64,000 bases of DNA from Amyelois transitella (Eukaryota; Arthropoda; Insecta; Lepidoptera; Pyralidae): the NCBI RefSeq assembly GCF_032362555.1, contig NC_083509.1, positions 6,285,001 through 6,349,000 on the forward strand, written 5' to 3'. This document shows, piece after piece, positions 48,401-60,003 of the stretch; the first letter of the stretch is position 1; each line of letters starts with the position of its first letter. The translations under genes were made by a program, and so were the position numbers. Under the pieces are notes generated by a model, which was not told the origin of the DNA, made no database searches, and saw nothing but the letters and a program-made list of their open reading frames with translations.

Positions 48401-49476
48401 CTCTTAGTGCACCCCTACACCATATAAGTACATGTAGGTTACATGCCAAATTGAAAGGCTCTAGATCCAGTCGTTTGCGCTGTACGTTGTCCGTCCGTCA
48501 GGTAGTCAGTCAGAGTATATATGTATATGTACTTAACTTTAATTGGCCATATAATGATTTAACAATAACAATGATTTTCTGTTACCCACAGGTATTGACA
48601 AAAAGTGGCATTCGTGATAAGCGGAATTTTCTGATGACAGTACCTTCTTTAGTTAAGACATATTCAAGGAAATCAAAAACTGCAGAATCCTTAAGTGATG
48701 AGGAAAAGGTATTATGCATGTGTGGTGTACTTATTTTAAATAAATATAAAAATAATATTACATACACCTCAGAGATTAAACCCGACGGGATTTTTTGCAC
48801 ATATCTAGATTTAATGCCGTGTGGTTCCCGGCACTATTACAAAAAAGAATAGGACCACTCCATCTCTTTCCCATGGATGTCGTAAAAGGCGACTAAGGGA
48901 TAGGCTTATAAACTTAGGATTCCTCTTTTAGGCGATGGGCTAGCAACCTGTCACTATTTGAATCTCGGTTCTATCATTAAGCCAAATAGCTGAACGTGGC
49001 CTATCAGTCTTTTCAAGACTGTTGGCTCTGTCTACCCCGCAAGGGATATAGACGTGATCATATGTATGTATGTATGTATGTATCTAGATTTAACATTTGT
49101 CATTGTCATAATTCTTCACAAAAAAAGATATGTAGAAAAATGTGTAATTGTGTGCATGTTTAACATGTAGGTTAAAGTTTAATGTAAGAAACATGCAAAC
49201 TCAAAAACAAAAAAATGAAAATCATGTGTTTTGTATTAGGTACTTTTTCTTACTTTATACTATACTTCGGTAATTCTGTGTTTACACGTGTTACTTTCTT
49301 GAGAGCGTCGGTGGTCGAAGGGGTTGGCTTGAATTCAAATTCTATTATCTATCTAATGTTATTCTATTATTATGTACTTTTAATAATAACTAATACTGTA
49401 CTTGTAAAAATTTTAGGTGGTACCGGTAAATGAAAACTCTAGTGAAAGTATCAGTGAAGATTGCGAAACAGACTAG
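42474..49476 (+). CDS. Large nuclear-type protein resembling the MGA conserved domain family
   Basis: Four exons: 42474-46708 (a single 4.2-kb exon), 47558-47678, 48592-48708, 49417-49476; GT-AG, one frame, 1510 residues. Seen: a Cys/His cluster at about 416-457 (KLCKNTFCQLGCICDSL, then HCGRLECMFQCKCDF), which by eye resembles the MGA conserved domain (DUF4801) of the MAX partner MGA and of a Drosophila relative; a second cluster near 557 (WCMVHNLYKCFCKG); an aromatic/basic block near 797 (VAWLEYSYKQYKKRV); CILCGHPYC near 906; then long Ser/Asp/Glu/Lys-rich segments. No bHLH or T-box was seen. The short 3' exons encode a folded-looking end (RRIFIPVKIKIEWHILTQA) and an acidic tail ending ENSSESISEDCETD. 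The exon stays in frame upstream of the ATG to its acceptor, so an additional 5' coding exon is possible. The gene model is solid; a chromatin or transcription role is inference. Confidence 0.82.
47930..47980 (+). mobile_element. Short LINE 3'-end fragment in an intron of the MGA-like gene
   Basis: CATGCAGAGATCATGGCAAG and GGTTTTATGT match the LINE 3' end seen at 30000-30103, with a deletion of the CGGCAAAGAGG box. Confidence 0.6.
48815..49080 (+). mobile_element. Best-preserved (GTAT)n-tailed SINE, with 13-bp target duplication
   Basis: Reference copy of the family. Runs from TGCCGTGTGGTTCCCGGCAC through CCATGGATGTCGTAAAAGGC, GGGCTAGCAACCTGTCACTA, CTTTTCAAGACTGTTGGCTC and TACCCCGCAAGGGATATAGA to a (GTAT)n tail. 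Exact TATCTAGATTTAA repeats at 48802-48814 and 49081-49093 prove retroposition. It lies in the last intron of the MGA-like gene. No convincing internal A/B box was found, so its RNA origin is unclear. Confidence 0.95.
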
Positions 49477-52400
49477 AGAAGAAGAAAAGATCTCGTTAAG
49501 TGTACGTAATTCTTACAAGACTGATTTAATTTAAGTTCTTATTTTAAACGACATTGTTTGCAACGAGATAATCGACGGTGTCTCTGTAAATAATGATTTT
49601 ATTTGTTTTACGTTAAATATGTGTCAAAATTTTTGACAACATTAAAAATACTGTGATACTACTCATTTTACTTCTTATACGTCAAAAAGGCGGACGAAGT
49701 TTTACAAAACGGAAAAATGAAGCACCAATAGTATACCTACCCACGGTATATATACACGCCTCACGCACACACTCTCGCCAATAGCGTGACAGTCGGCCGC
49801 CATTACGCTTTTCACTTTTTCGACAACACTTCGTCTGCCTTTTTATCTACCTACAACGTTGTTTTACTTAGTTAAAAAAATGTAAAATTTCATGAAAGGT
49901 AACCCGAACCTGTAACACATGATCATTTCGGTGCCAGGTTTCAAACTCTTGAAAAGGATTTTTGTTTTGTAAATTATATAAATTATTTATTATGTTATAC
50001 GGGGCTTACATTCTGTAGATATGTAAATATTTTTATGAGTAAAACCACATTTAGTATTATTTATGTCGATATTTATTAGAAAAATTGCCATCCTTACTGA
50101 CCATTGTTAATTCGGATTTATTTGAAAATATTTGTTTATCACAATGGTTTTTGTCTTAAGACTTTTTATTATTATGTAACTCAATCGTTTTAATAATTCA
50201 CTAGCTATTGACAAAAAAAAAACTTGGTCATTACAGTTACCGTAGGTATGGTTATTTCTACCTTTTGAAATTTTTTCCAAAATAGATTTGAAAATTTCTT
50301 TCTCATCTTTGCTTGTTATCTCCGCTACATTGCTGCTGGGCTTAGGTTTTAATTTATTTGAAAATTATTGAGTTGTAATTACACAATTTTGATTTGCAGT
50401 CCATATCAAAAGCAACCTGAATCGTTCGTTTACGAAAATACAGTTAATGAAGATTTTAAAGCAAATGAGGCGTAATAAAATATAGAGGTAATAAGGGGAG
50501 ATTTGATTCTTGCCGAGTTTTTACTCCGATAAGTTATGTAAAAAGTGAACCGCCTCCAATCGACATCCTCTTTTTTTGAACTGGGTTTAATTTCTAAAAC
50601 CTTCTCCTAAGTGTAACAGACACCTGAAACCACTTCAAAATCGGTTCAGTGAAACGCGAGAAAACCGCGGACATACATACATGCATACAGGTCAAACTGT
50701 GAACCATCTTTTTTAAGGAGATTAAAAAATAAATCAGTTTCTATATTTAGGTACAGTTAGCTGCATGAACTTGTTCGGTATAATGAGCACGCTTACAAAT
50801 GTAAAGTTAAGAGTTATGAAGTTCTAAGTGTTTCTGAAATCTTTCGCTCTCATGATTATACCTACATACATACATATGGTCACATCTACATCCCTTGTGG
50901 GGTAGACAGAGCCAACAGTCTTGAAGAGACTATAAGTCACGCTCAGCTATTTGGCTTAATCATAGAATTGAGATTCAAATAGTGACAGGTTGCTGGCTCA
51001 TCGCCTAAAAAAATCCCAAGTTTGTAAGCCTATCCTTCAGTCGCCTTTTACGACATCTATGAGAAAGAAATGGAGTGGTCCTATTTTTCTGCACTGGTGC
51101 CGGGAACCACACGGCACTCATGATTATGTTTTACCAATTTAATTCTCAGCAGCTGTCAATCTTTTTATTTACTATTAAAATTTAGTGTTATATCTTTAAT
51201 ATCTTAATTCATTTGAATTTTTGAACACGTACATTTGGATCTCTATAGCTTTTTTTAATTTCTTAAAGTTGCATTGTACAAAAATATATGAATGTTATTA
51301 CACTTCATTTTTAATTTTAGTTTTAATAATGTTAATTGTTATTTAATGAAAGACAAAGTAATTTTAACTCATGACTATAGTCTTTATTGTTCCAATAAAA
51401 TAACTCTTTAGATCTTTACATTTAGGTAAACCCTGACGCTTTGTTGATGATATTAATACATACTAATTAGATAATACTTATAACAGTTTATTCGTTTTTG
51501 GGTTGGGGTTGTATAGTACAATCAAATAATCTAAAATGATCTCTACATAACAAATTAGTAGCATTCCGGTATTTAAATATTAAAGTTATCACATTGTCAT
51601 TTATCTGCGTAAAATATAAAAAAATAATTGAAATTCAACTATATATAGTTGAAATAAATATATTTATATTCTCTGAGACGAGGAATGTAAAATAAATTAT
51701 TTTCTTGCGGGTAATGAAAGTTTAATAAAAAGGGAAAATAAATGCATTATGTCATAATAAGGTTGTTATGATAATCTGATTTTTAGTAGAGGTATATATG
51801 TTATGAACAATTCATCAAATTCAGTATTCTTTAAAACAATAGAAAAATGCCTAAAATTGTGAACAAGTGATGATATAATGATGTTAAAGATACCGTAAAT
51901 TATTAAGTAAGTATAATATTTTACGCATTTAAGTCATTGCAAATATAAAGGCATGTATGGGATGATAAGATTCATTCGATTTAATTTTTTTGGTTCACTT
52001 ACAGGAAAAAGTAATCTGTAGTTATAATAAAATAAAAAAAAATATTTTATACATCAATTTACTTACGATAACTTTAAGTACCTACATTAATCTGTTAACG
52101 GAAAGTGAAATACACACAGTAGGATAGGCAAATCAGCTACAATTAGGATCACAGAATAAAAACACCTAACAAATTACTTCAGACAAATATTCCACATTAT
52201 TAAGGTCTGGCCAACAACAATCTACACAGGTGCAGGTCACGCGCAGCGCAGGCCATCGTGTTCTACAGCGGCCGTTAAATATCACAAACTCTTATGAGGA
52301 GTACAAAATTACAGGGACAGTAAGCGATCTACCTATGCGTCGTGTTTTTTAGAAATGACCAGTGATTTTGTTCCATATTTCTTACAGCTTTTAACGTAGG

Positions 52401-52477
52401 CATACCTATCTAATTTTGTTATTTAATAACAGTAAAATAGAATAATTTGCATCAGTGGTCATTTTTAAAGACAGAAT
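49477..52477. other. Convergent intergenic region: 3' UTRs and a SINE
   Basis: Holds the 3' UTR of the MGA-like gene at the left and that of MADD (minus strand) at the right. One SINE copy (50860-51116) lies between. The rest is AT-rich with no supported coding segment. 52210-52275 is a somewhat GC-rich part of the probable MADD 3' UTR. Confidence 0.65.
50860..51116 (-). mobile_element. (GTAT)n-tailed SINE with 11-bp target duplication
   Basis: Minus-strand full-length copy: CATACATACATATGGTCACA tail, GGGGTAGACAGAGCCAACAG, and GGGAACCACACGGCA head. Flanked by exact CTCATGATTAT repeats (50849-50859, 51117-51127). Confidence 0.93.
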
Positions 52478-55400
52478 TTAGTTTCGATCGGTAGTAGAGG
52501 ATCTTCGGGAGTTGTTTCTCTGCGGGATGACGAACTCTGCGTGTCGCGGAGAGGTGAAGGGGTTGGTGGAGGCGAAGGGCGCCGCGCCCGCCAGCCCCGC
52601 GCCACTCACGCGCCGCGCGTTCACTACACTCGCTCCCGATCTGGAAAACAAATAAGTAAGTATAATTATGTGTATATTTTTGTAATAATATAAACAAATG
52701 GATGTCAGATAACTACAAGTGCCTTAAATATGAATATTACCTGGGCGAGCCGACGAGGTCAGCGGCGGCGGACATCTGCCGTGGCGGAAGCGCGGGCGGC
52801 GGACCCGGGGTTCGCCCGCCAGCGGTTCGAGGTGGAATCTACACAAGTAGTAAGTAGGTAAATTTAGGCTTTTCAGCCTGATTAAAAGGATAGTACTTTG
52901 AACTAAGTACGTAATACCTATTTAAAATGAAAAAGTGACCGTCTCATCACGTCACACATCTATCAATGCAAGACAAAACGAATTTAAGCTAAAACCGTTC
53001 GAAGTTCAGATTGTTGTCAAAAAACTTGTCCTTATAAGAGTAGAGGATTTAGATGAATCTGCTTTTCGCGTCGGCTAAGCTCTAAGCATTAGAGGTGGGT
53101 TACCAATCAGGTCTTAAAATTAAGTCTTTTAAGCCCGAGGACCGAGACCAATTGGGTGACGTATGATAGAAGTGTTACGACGATACAGGGTGTGAACTGA
53201 CCAAAGGCGGGTCGGCGGGGCGCGGCGGCGCGGCCTGCGAGTGCGCGCGCGCCAGGCGCGGGGACGGCGCGGGCGGCGGCGGCCGGCGCGGCGGCGTGCT
53301 GCCCGACCGCGACAGGGAACCCTGACCCACATCGAACATTCGTTTTTAATTACTAGTCTTTTGTACTACGAATGGAAGCCAGCAAACAGGGTTGAAAATA
53401 AACAAAACAAACATACAAATAAGCCTAACGGAGTAGATAGGGACGATAGTCTTGTACTGTAGGTATGGCTTAATGAAGGAATTGAAAAAAAAGGCAAATA
53501 CTCATAAAGATACCTGCGCTACAATGGCCTCCTCTGGTTTGCCGGGCGATACACTGTCGTGTCGTTCCGCCGGGAAGGCGTCAGACTGCTTTCTTTGTTC
53601 CAACCCACTGCTCGCGAAACTTTTGCTGCGGTTGTCCATCATACTCCTGTTATGACTATCCCCGACACTCCTCCCTTGACTATCCGCTACACTCCTGCCT
53701 TGGCTTTCTGCCATACTCTTGCTATGACTATCTGCCACACTCTTGTTGTGGCTCTCTGGAGGTACAGTACTCTCTACTGAAATGCTTCCCCGCGACTCCA
53801 CTGCGCGATTCACTGGAGACCGACGTTCCGCCTGACAATAATTTCTCATAAGTATAAAGGGTTTGATTAAATTTTAAACAAACAAGGTTTAGGCACATAA
53901 TAGCAATAGTCTCGCTCGGTTGCCTGGTAAAGAAGATTAGTCTGTCGTTGACGTTTTTTGTAATAAAGTAAAATAAAACAGAATAAAGCACGGACTGTGT
54001 AAACTTATTTGTATGTATCCTTAGGGTTCAGTAGTTTCTACTCGGTTGAGCATTTGTACATTTGATTTAATTATGACCTTATTTAAGGCGATTCTTTATC
54101 GGCTATAAAAAAATGAATCGTTTGAAGTATATAATATGATAAACAATCGTATAAAACGCATCAACGTCATAGAAACTTACCAGAGGGCTGGTTTTCGTTT
54201 TGGGCGAGGTTTCGGTGTCAGTGAGCGTACGACGCGCGGGCGCGGGGGAGAGCGGGCGCGCGGGCGTGGGCGGGGGCGCGGGGCACGCGGGGGAGGGGGG
54301 CACACGCGACGCCTGCTCCAGGATGGCCTTCTTCTGCTCCTGTCCCGCGGCGAAGTACGAGAACACGCATAATACCGCGTAGCATATTTGATCCGCCTGT
54401 AATCAACATTATAAATTGTTATTATTATCCTTACGCTTTTACGCTGTAATAAAAAATGATGACGTGTTATTTTAAGAATTTGTTGGTGTACAACAGCTAC
54501 AGGTGCGTTAATTTGGAAGCAAAAATAGAAACTGCAAGCTCCGTATGGTCCAATGTTAAGAATAATCGAATATTGTAAAGGTAAAAAGTTTATGTTGCCA
54601 AAAATAATGAAATATAATAAATATCTTTAATTTGTTAAAAATAAATTATGATTAAGTTTAGCACCGTACGTTAAACAAGGTATACCTTATATTGTATTTT
54701 AAACCTATTGTAAATAAATATATGTTTAGTTAAAGAAAAGACGAACATTGAACGTGATTAAAATTTTAGAAAAAATGGTGTCGTGAGAGAGCCTCCGAAG
54801 CTGTAGGTAAAACGTGCAAAATGAAAAAAAAAAAAACAGTGGTACATACATCTGAAGGGGTCATGAAACGTAAGGTGCATAATGCTCAATTCCATTGCTC
54901 TCGACAAAGTACCGAGAAAGCCATATGGAGAAGAAACGGTGAAGATCAAGCACTACTTTCTCAGCCTATAACATAAGACACGTGAAAATGAATATAACGA
55001 AAGGAAACTAAACACAAACAAGACTGTGGTAGATTTTCAAATACTTGCCATTATAGATTTGTACTTCCTTTGAATTATTTGTCTGGTCTTTGGATCTAAA
55101 AAGAATAATGTTAGTATGCAATTATGTATTTTAACAACGAATAGAAACAATTAATTTTTGTCTGTAGTTTATTGGAATGTACTTATAAAAAAAGCTTATT
55201 AATATAGAAGCCACGTTTTTCCAAACTGTAGGCAGGTAGGCATACCTATTTATTTGTAACTAAGTATTTTAATGAGAATCTCTCTTTTTCTCTGATTATG
55301 TTAAATATCAATTGCGCTTTTCAGCCTTAAGTAAGTAAATTGAGAATATGAGCTGAAATAATACTTACTAAATTCTTCTAAAACGAAGATACCGCCGTTT

Positions 55401-58400
55401 TGTGTGAAGCATTTTCGAATATGATCGAGCCGCACAAAAAACTGAAAACAATAATTGTGGTTAAACGTCGTGCGTGTTATGAGTGGATATAAAACTTAAG
55501 TGTATAATTACAGATATTTTCAATGTATCTAAACATAGTAATAAAATTTATATATGACGTATTGCAACAACTGAACTTTCAGTCTTCTCAGTGCTGTTGG
55601 CTCCGTTTACCCCGAAAGTCTGTATGTATGTCTATTGCAATTTAAAACGAATTAAGCTTTGTCAATTAATTGTCGGGTCGGAACATTTTTTGCTGCACGC
55701 AAGAGAATATCTGCTTTACTACGTAAACACAAACTAAATCTACTAAGTAACAGCCAGACAAACTGCAAATGCAGCCCGATTTAGCAGTTTTTCTACAAGT
55801 CATGAAATAATTGCTGTTCTATCACTTTTAGTACTTACAAGTACTTATTAAGCTTAATGCAAAATTTGATTATTAGTTAATGTTATATCATGATTTTTAG
55901 ATATCATGTGATGGGTTTCTTTTTACATCCGGTTAGTATTTAAAATTTTTTGTAAGCGCAGCATTTTGTTTGAAAATTAATCAGCTAGTAATGCTCTTCG
56001 GCTAAGTACGTTGAGCGTCATGCTTCATGCGAACATGCAGAGTAGCAGCGATGCGATATTTCATTTTCACTACACCAATCAACTGCATACTAGTAGATGA
56101 TCATTCAATAATTTTGGTGTAATGAAAACTGACATTATAATATTATGTACAAAAATTTAACAATTTTTTTTAAGGTTATAATTTATAGTTGTTGAATTTT
56201 TGTACTTGGAAATTTGTAATAAATGAGCACAGGCGGGCGGCGAGGCGGGTGACTCGGGGTGATACAGAACAATACTTATTGGCTCGATTTTCTGTAAACT
56301 GTTTATTAACATTTTCCAGATGGTCGCAGCGTCCTATGAACACTTTGCACAGTCGGCACCAACATAGAATAGTGAAAAAGGAGACGCGGTCGGGATAGGT
56401 GCGCGGGGTGGTAGTGGGTCTGTGCGAAGCCAAGTGCGGATGTATGAGGGGCTGGCGACCGGCCGCCCCAGAACTTGTGAGATGGCGATGCTCTACGACT
56501 GACCTCGTCCTCGCGTCCGTTACGACGCTCGCTCGGGTTTCGGTCAAAGGGGACGTACAAACTAAATCTCGAGACCGCTCGCCGGACGATCCACGATATC
56601 GAATGCAAGCTGTCGGGTGCGTAATATAAACAGATAATAAACAAAGGGCGTCTATGCATGCACGACCGCGCGCATCGGCGCTCGCCGCACTCGGGAGAAC
56701 TAATACAACGCTAACAACGGCTAAAAACAATCGGTAAGCCTCAAAACTACAAGTAAAGCCCTACGACCTCGAACGATCATCTCTACCAGTGCGCCACGTG
56801 GACGTGACAGAGATCATAAAGGTCGTAAAGGTCGCCATTACTAGTGAATGAACCACTGTGTACCTCGAAATCCTTTAGCGCAGCGGGTTCGGCGTGTCCG
56901 GAAAGAGTAGAACAGACAAAAAGATGATATTAGTAGAGGGCGGCCGAGCGCGGGCCAAGGACCATCTCAAAAGTTCCTAGCGGAGCCAGCGGGGCCGGGT
57001 GGCAGACAATAGCACATGCACATCGTATGGACTAGGTATACGTCAATCAGATGGACAACGGTCAACCTTAAATGTAAAACTCTAAGCTATTACATCGAGT
57101 TAGTAATTGAAAGATATCGAAGGGCAAAATACTAGATATCAATTACATATTAAGCTATATTTTATGATAAAAATAATTAGAAAATTAATGCAAAATCGCT
57201 CGAAAACGATATAATATAATAAAAAAATGTATAGAGATATAGATAATAATACTGAACAAATATTAAAATACAAAAGTAAAGATATTGAAGGGAAATCGAA
57301 GTAGGAAAGTTTGAGTGGTCCTTGCATCCGGGATGGATATCAGTACTATGTAAATGAGTTATAAGACCATCTTGTTGGAAGAGTGGTATCACCGGGGATC
57401 GGATTGAACTCGTATCGCGTTCGTCGCGAGAGAAGCGAGTTGAAGGCCCCGTGTGAATTTCTTCGTCGGATGGAGAAGCTTCGTTAATGTAAACAATGCG
57501 CTAACGGCACCGATACAATATTGAGACAATGAAGCATTGCCCAGCGGGGACGCGTCCCGGTAGACTGGCGTACTCGCTCGGGTACGGCACTCTACCCGTC
57601 CTTCGATCATATCGAGACTTTCCAAATAAGCGAGGACACTGACAGACATCTCACCTGATTCATTTAACCTGATAAATATACCAAAACTTTTTGTAAAAGC
57701 AATAAAATTAAACAACAATTTTATTTACTTAAAAATAAATGAAAATTTGCGAAGTTTTGGTATAACATCAGAGTTACAAAAAATAAGCCGACAAAAAATA
57801 CGAACATCAAGCATTTCGACATACCTTGCTGTGATGAAACAGAAGCCCGACGCCTTCCATGCACACCTAAAATTTGAATTTTTTATTATTAACAAAAGTA
57901 AACTGAATTAAGTAGTTACAAAGTTGAAGAAAAGTACTTACTTACGTCTGATAAAGCCTAAAAACCGTCAAAATATTGTTGGCAGTGACTTTGTGTGCTG
58001 ATTGTATTTATAGTAATTTAAACTAACATTACCCTATGACATATTATTATGATAAAATTTATATTGATTAAATAAATATTTGACCTCTCATATTTATACC
58101 GACCGAAATAAGGTGAACTGAGGTGGCGACTTATAACAGACACCAGCAACCTTATATTTCCGTGTGGACGAGACAGTTTTGTCTGGAGTTTTGTTCGTTC
58201 TAAGGAAAATCGCTGACATATGTTGACCATTTTGGCTCCATCTTTTATGGCATAATATAAAAAATGCGTAACGTTTTAGCGAAATTTCATTTATAAAATA
58301 TGCGAAATAATGATACCAAAAAACGTTATGCTTTTGTCAAATTATGCCATAAAAGATGGAGCCAAAATGGTCAACATATGTCAGCGATTTTCCTTAGAAC

Positions 58401-59972
58401 GAACAAAACTCCATGTATGTGGTCGGTATATTTCATAATTTGTATAGACTCCACTTGCAAACCTGTTCTCTGTAGGTTATACATATTCTAAAGTTACCTG
58501 AAGAGATCACTTTAGTGATACGGTCCCATTTTGCTGCAATGTCTACACGTAAATGTGATTTTTTTTTGGCACAACAAACAATTAAGGCTCAATGCAGTGC
58601 AGTTTAAAAGCGGACCCGCGGCATTTTGTAATACAAGGAATTCTCCGAACTCGTCACAACAAATAAAAACGCGGACACGCGCTTAAACTGCTCTGCCGCC
58701 GCACCGCAGTGTGAAGACTTTGAAGAGTTTCTTATAGTACAACTTGATGCGGGCCCGCTCCCAAACTGTATTGTACCCGCTTCTAACCTCTATTGTATGA
58801 GGTCCAGTATGGGGTAGTGTACCTGTATGAGGCCGCCCTCGCCCGAAGCGCAGTCCTGCACGGGGAACTCGCCGCCGAGCTCGGCTGCGTCCTGTCTGCG
58901 CCCGCTCTTCTCCATCGCCTCCTTGATGCAGTAGTACAGGGCTTTGCACTGCAACACGCGGTACGATCTCACTTTTCAGGTGCACATCACAATAATATTT
59001 ATAAGATGATTGACACTTCTTAAGAGTGACATCAACATACACTGCAACATTCCGCTTTAGCGATAATGGTGACTGATTTTTGTTAAAAGTAAATATCAAA
59101 TACCGAGTAAGTGATGAAGGTGAAATCGCACGTCAAACATGTAAATTACCTTCTTTGTGTAATATTTATGTAATTGCGTCTGCCCGCCATTTTTCCTCCA
59201 AAGGCACAACACCCGTATCTTCGGACTGTACGTCATATTCACCAGCCTCTCGTACCACCATCGCTCCACGATTGTACCTGAAAGTTAATATAGTATTTTA
59301 AAAGCAGTGTTAATTTTATTTGTACAAATACCAGATTTTATTAATAAGGTGACAGAACCAAATAAGAATTAGGTACGTTTTTCCATTGTAAAGTTTCATG
59401 AGACAGTTATTGGTGGTAATGTAAAACACGCGATAAATATACATCCGTTACACTTTAGTTAACTAAGAGTTATAATTTTATTATATACTAGCGACCCGCC
59501 CCGGCTTCGCACGGATGCACAGCCGATACTAAATATATCTCTATTAGAACTAACTAAAAGACCGCCCGCAAAGCGGCTAACTAAGTCTTGCTCACTTCGC
59601 AACGGGCCGTGCAGCTGAAATCGTAATATTTTAATTTCACCACAACTTCACAACCAAACGTCCAATTTTAATCATTCAAAGACCAAATATCTACATAAAC
59701 TGTATGTATACTGTAACTTATTGATGAAATTATTTATTTTGATAAGGATTAATAGCATGAGTAAAAAAAACGCGTTTAAATGTAGACCAAAAAAAATTCA
59801 AGATTTTTAAATAAAAATGTGGTTGTTGTGCCTCACTCGACATAGATAGGTATAGTGTGTCGCGGACTTTTTTGTAGATATTTATAAGATCTACAATTAA
59901 TGAAAACATTTTATGGTTTAAATTAATTGGTTACTATCTTTTTACTACGCTTTTATTAGCTTGGGTTGTATG

Positions 59973-60003
<31 letters not shown>

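Noticed and set aside
48379-48852. 157-codon open frame as a separate gene
   Set aside because: Only 48592-48708 is real coding sequence, as exon 3 of the MGA-like gene; the frame then runs through intron into a SINE head.
53241-53462. Arg-rich plus-strand open frame
   Set aside because: It is the antisense of a Pro-rich MADD exon (53202-53321).
56176-56730. 184-codon minus-strand open frame as a MADD exon
   Set aside because: The MADD exons on either side already join residues adjacent in the family, and the peptide has no similarity to MADD.
57389-57718. 109-codon minus-strand open frame as a gene
   Set aside because: No known domain and no supporting neighbours; kept only as part of an unexplained block.
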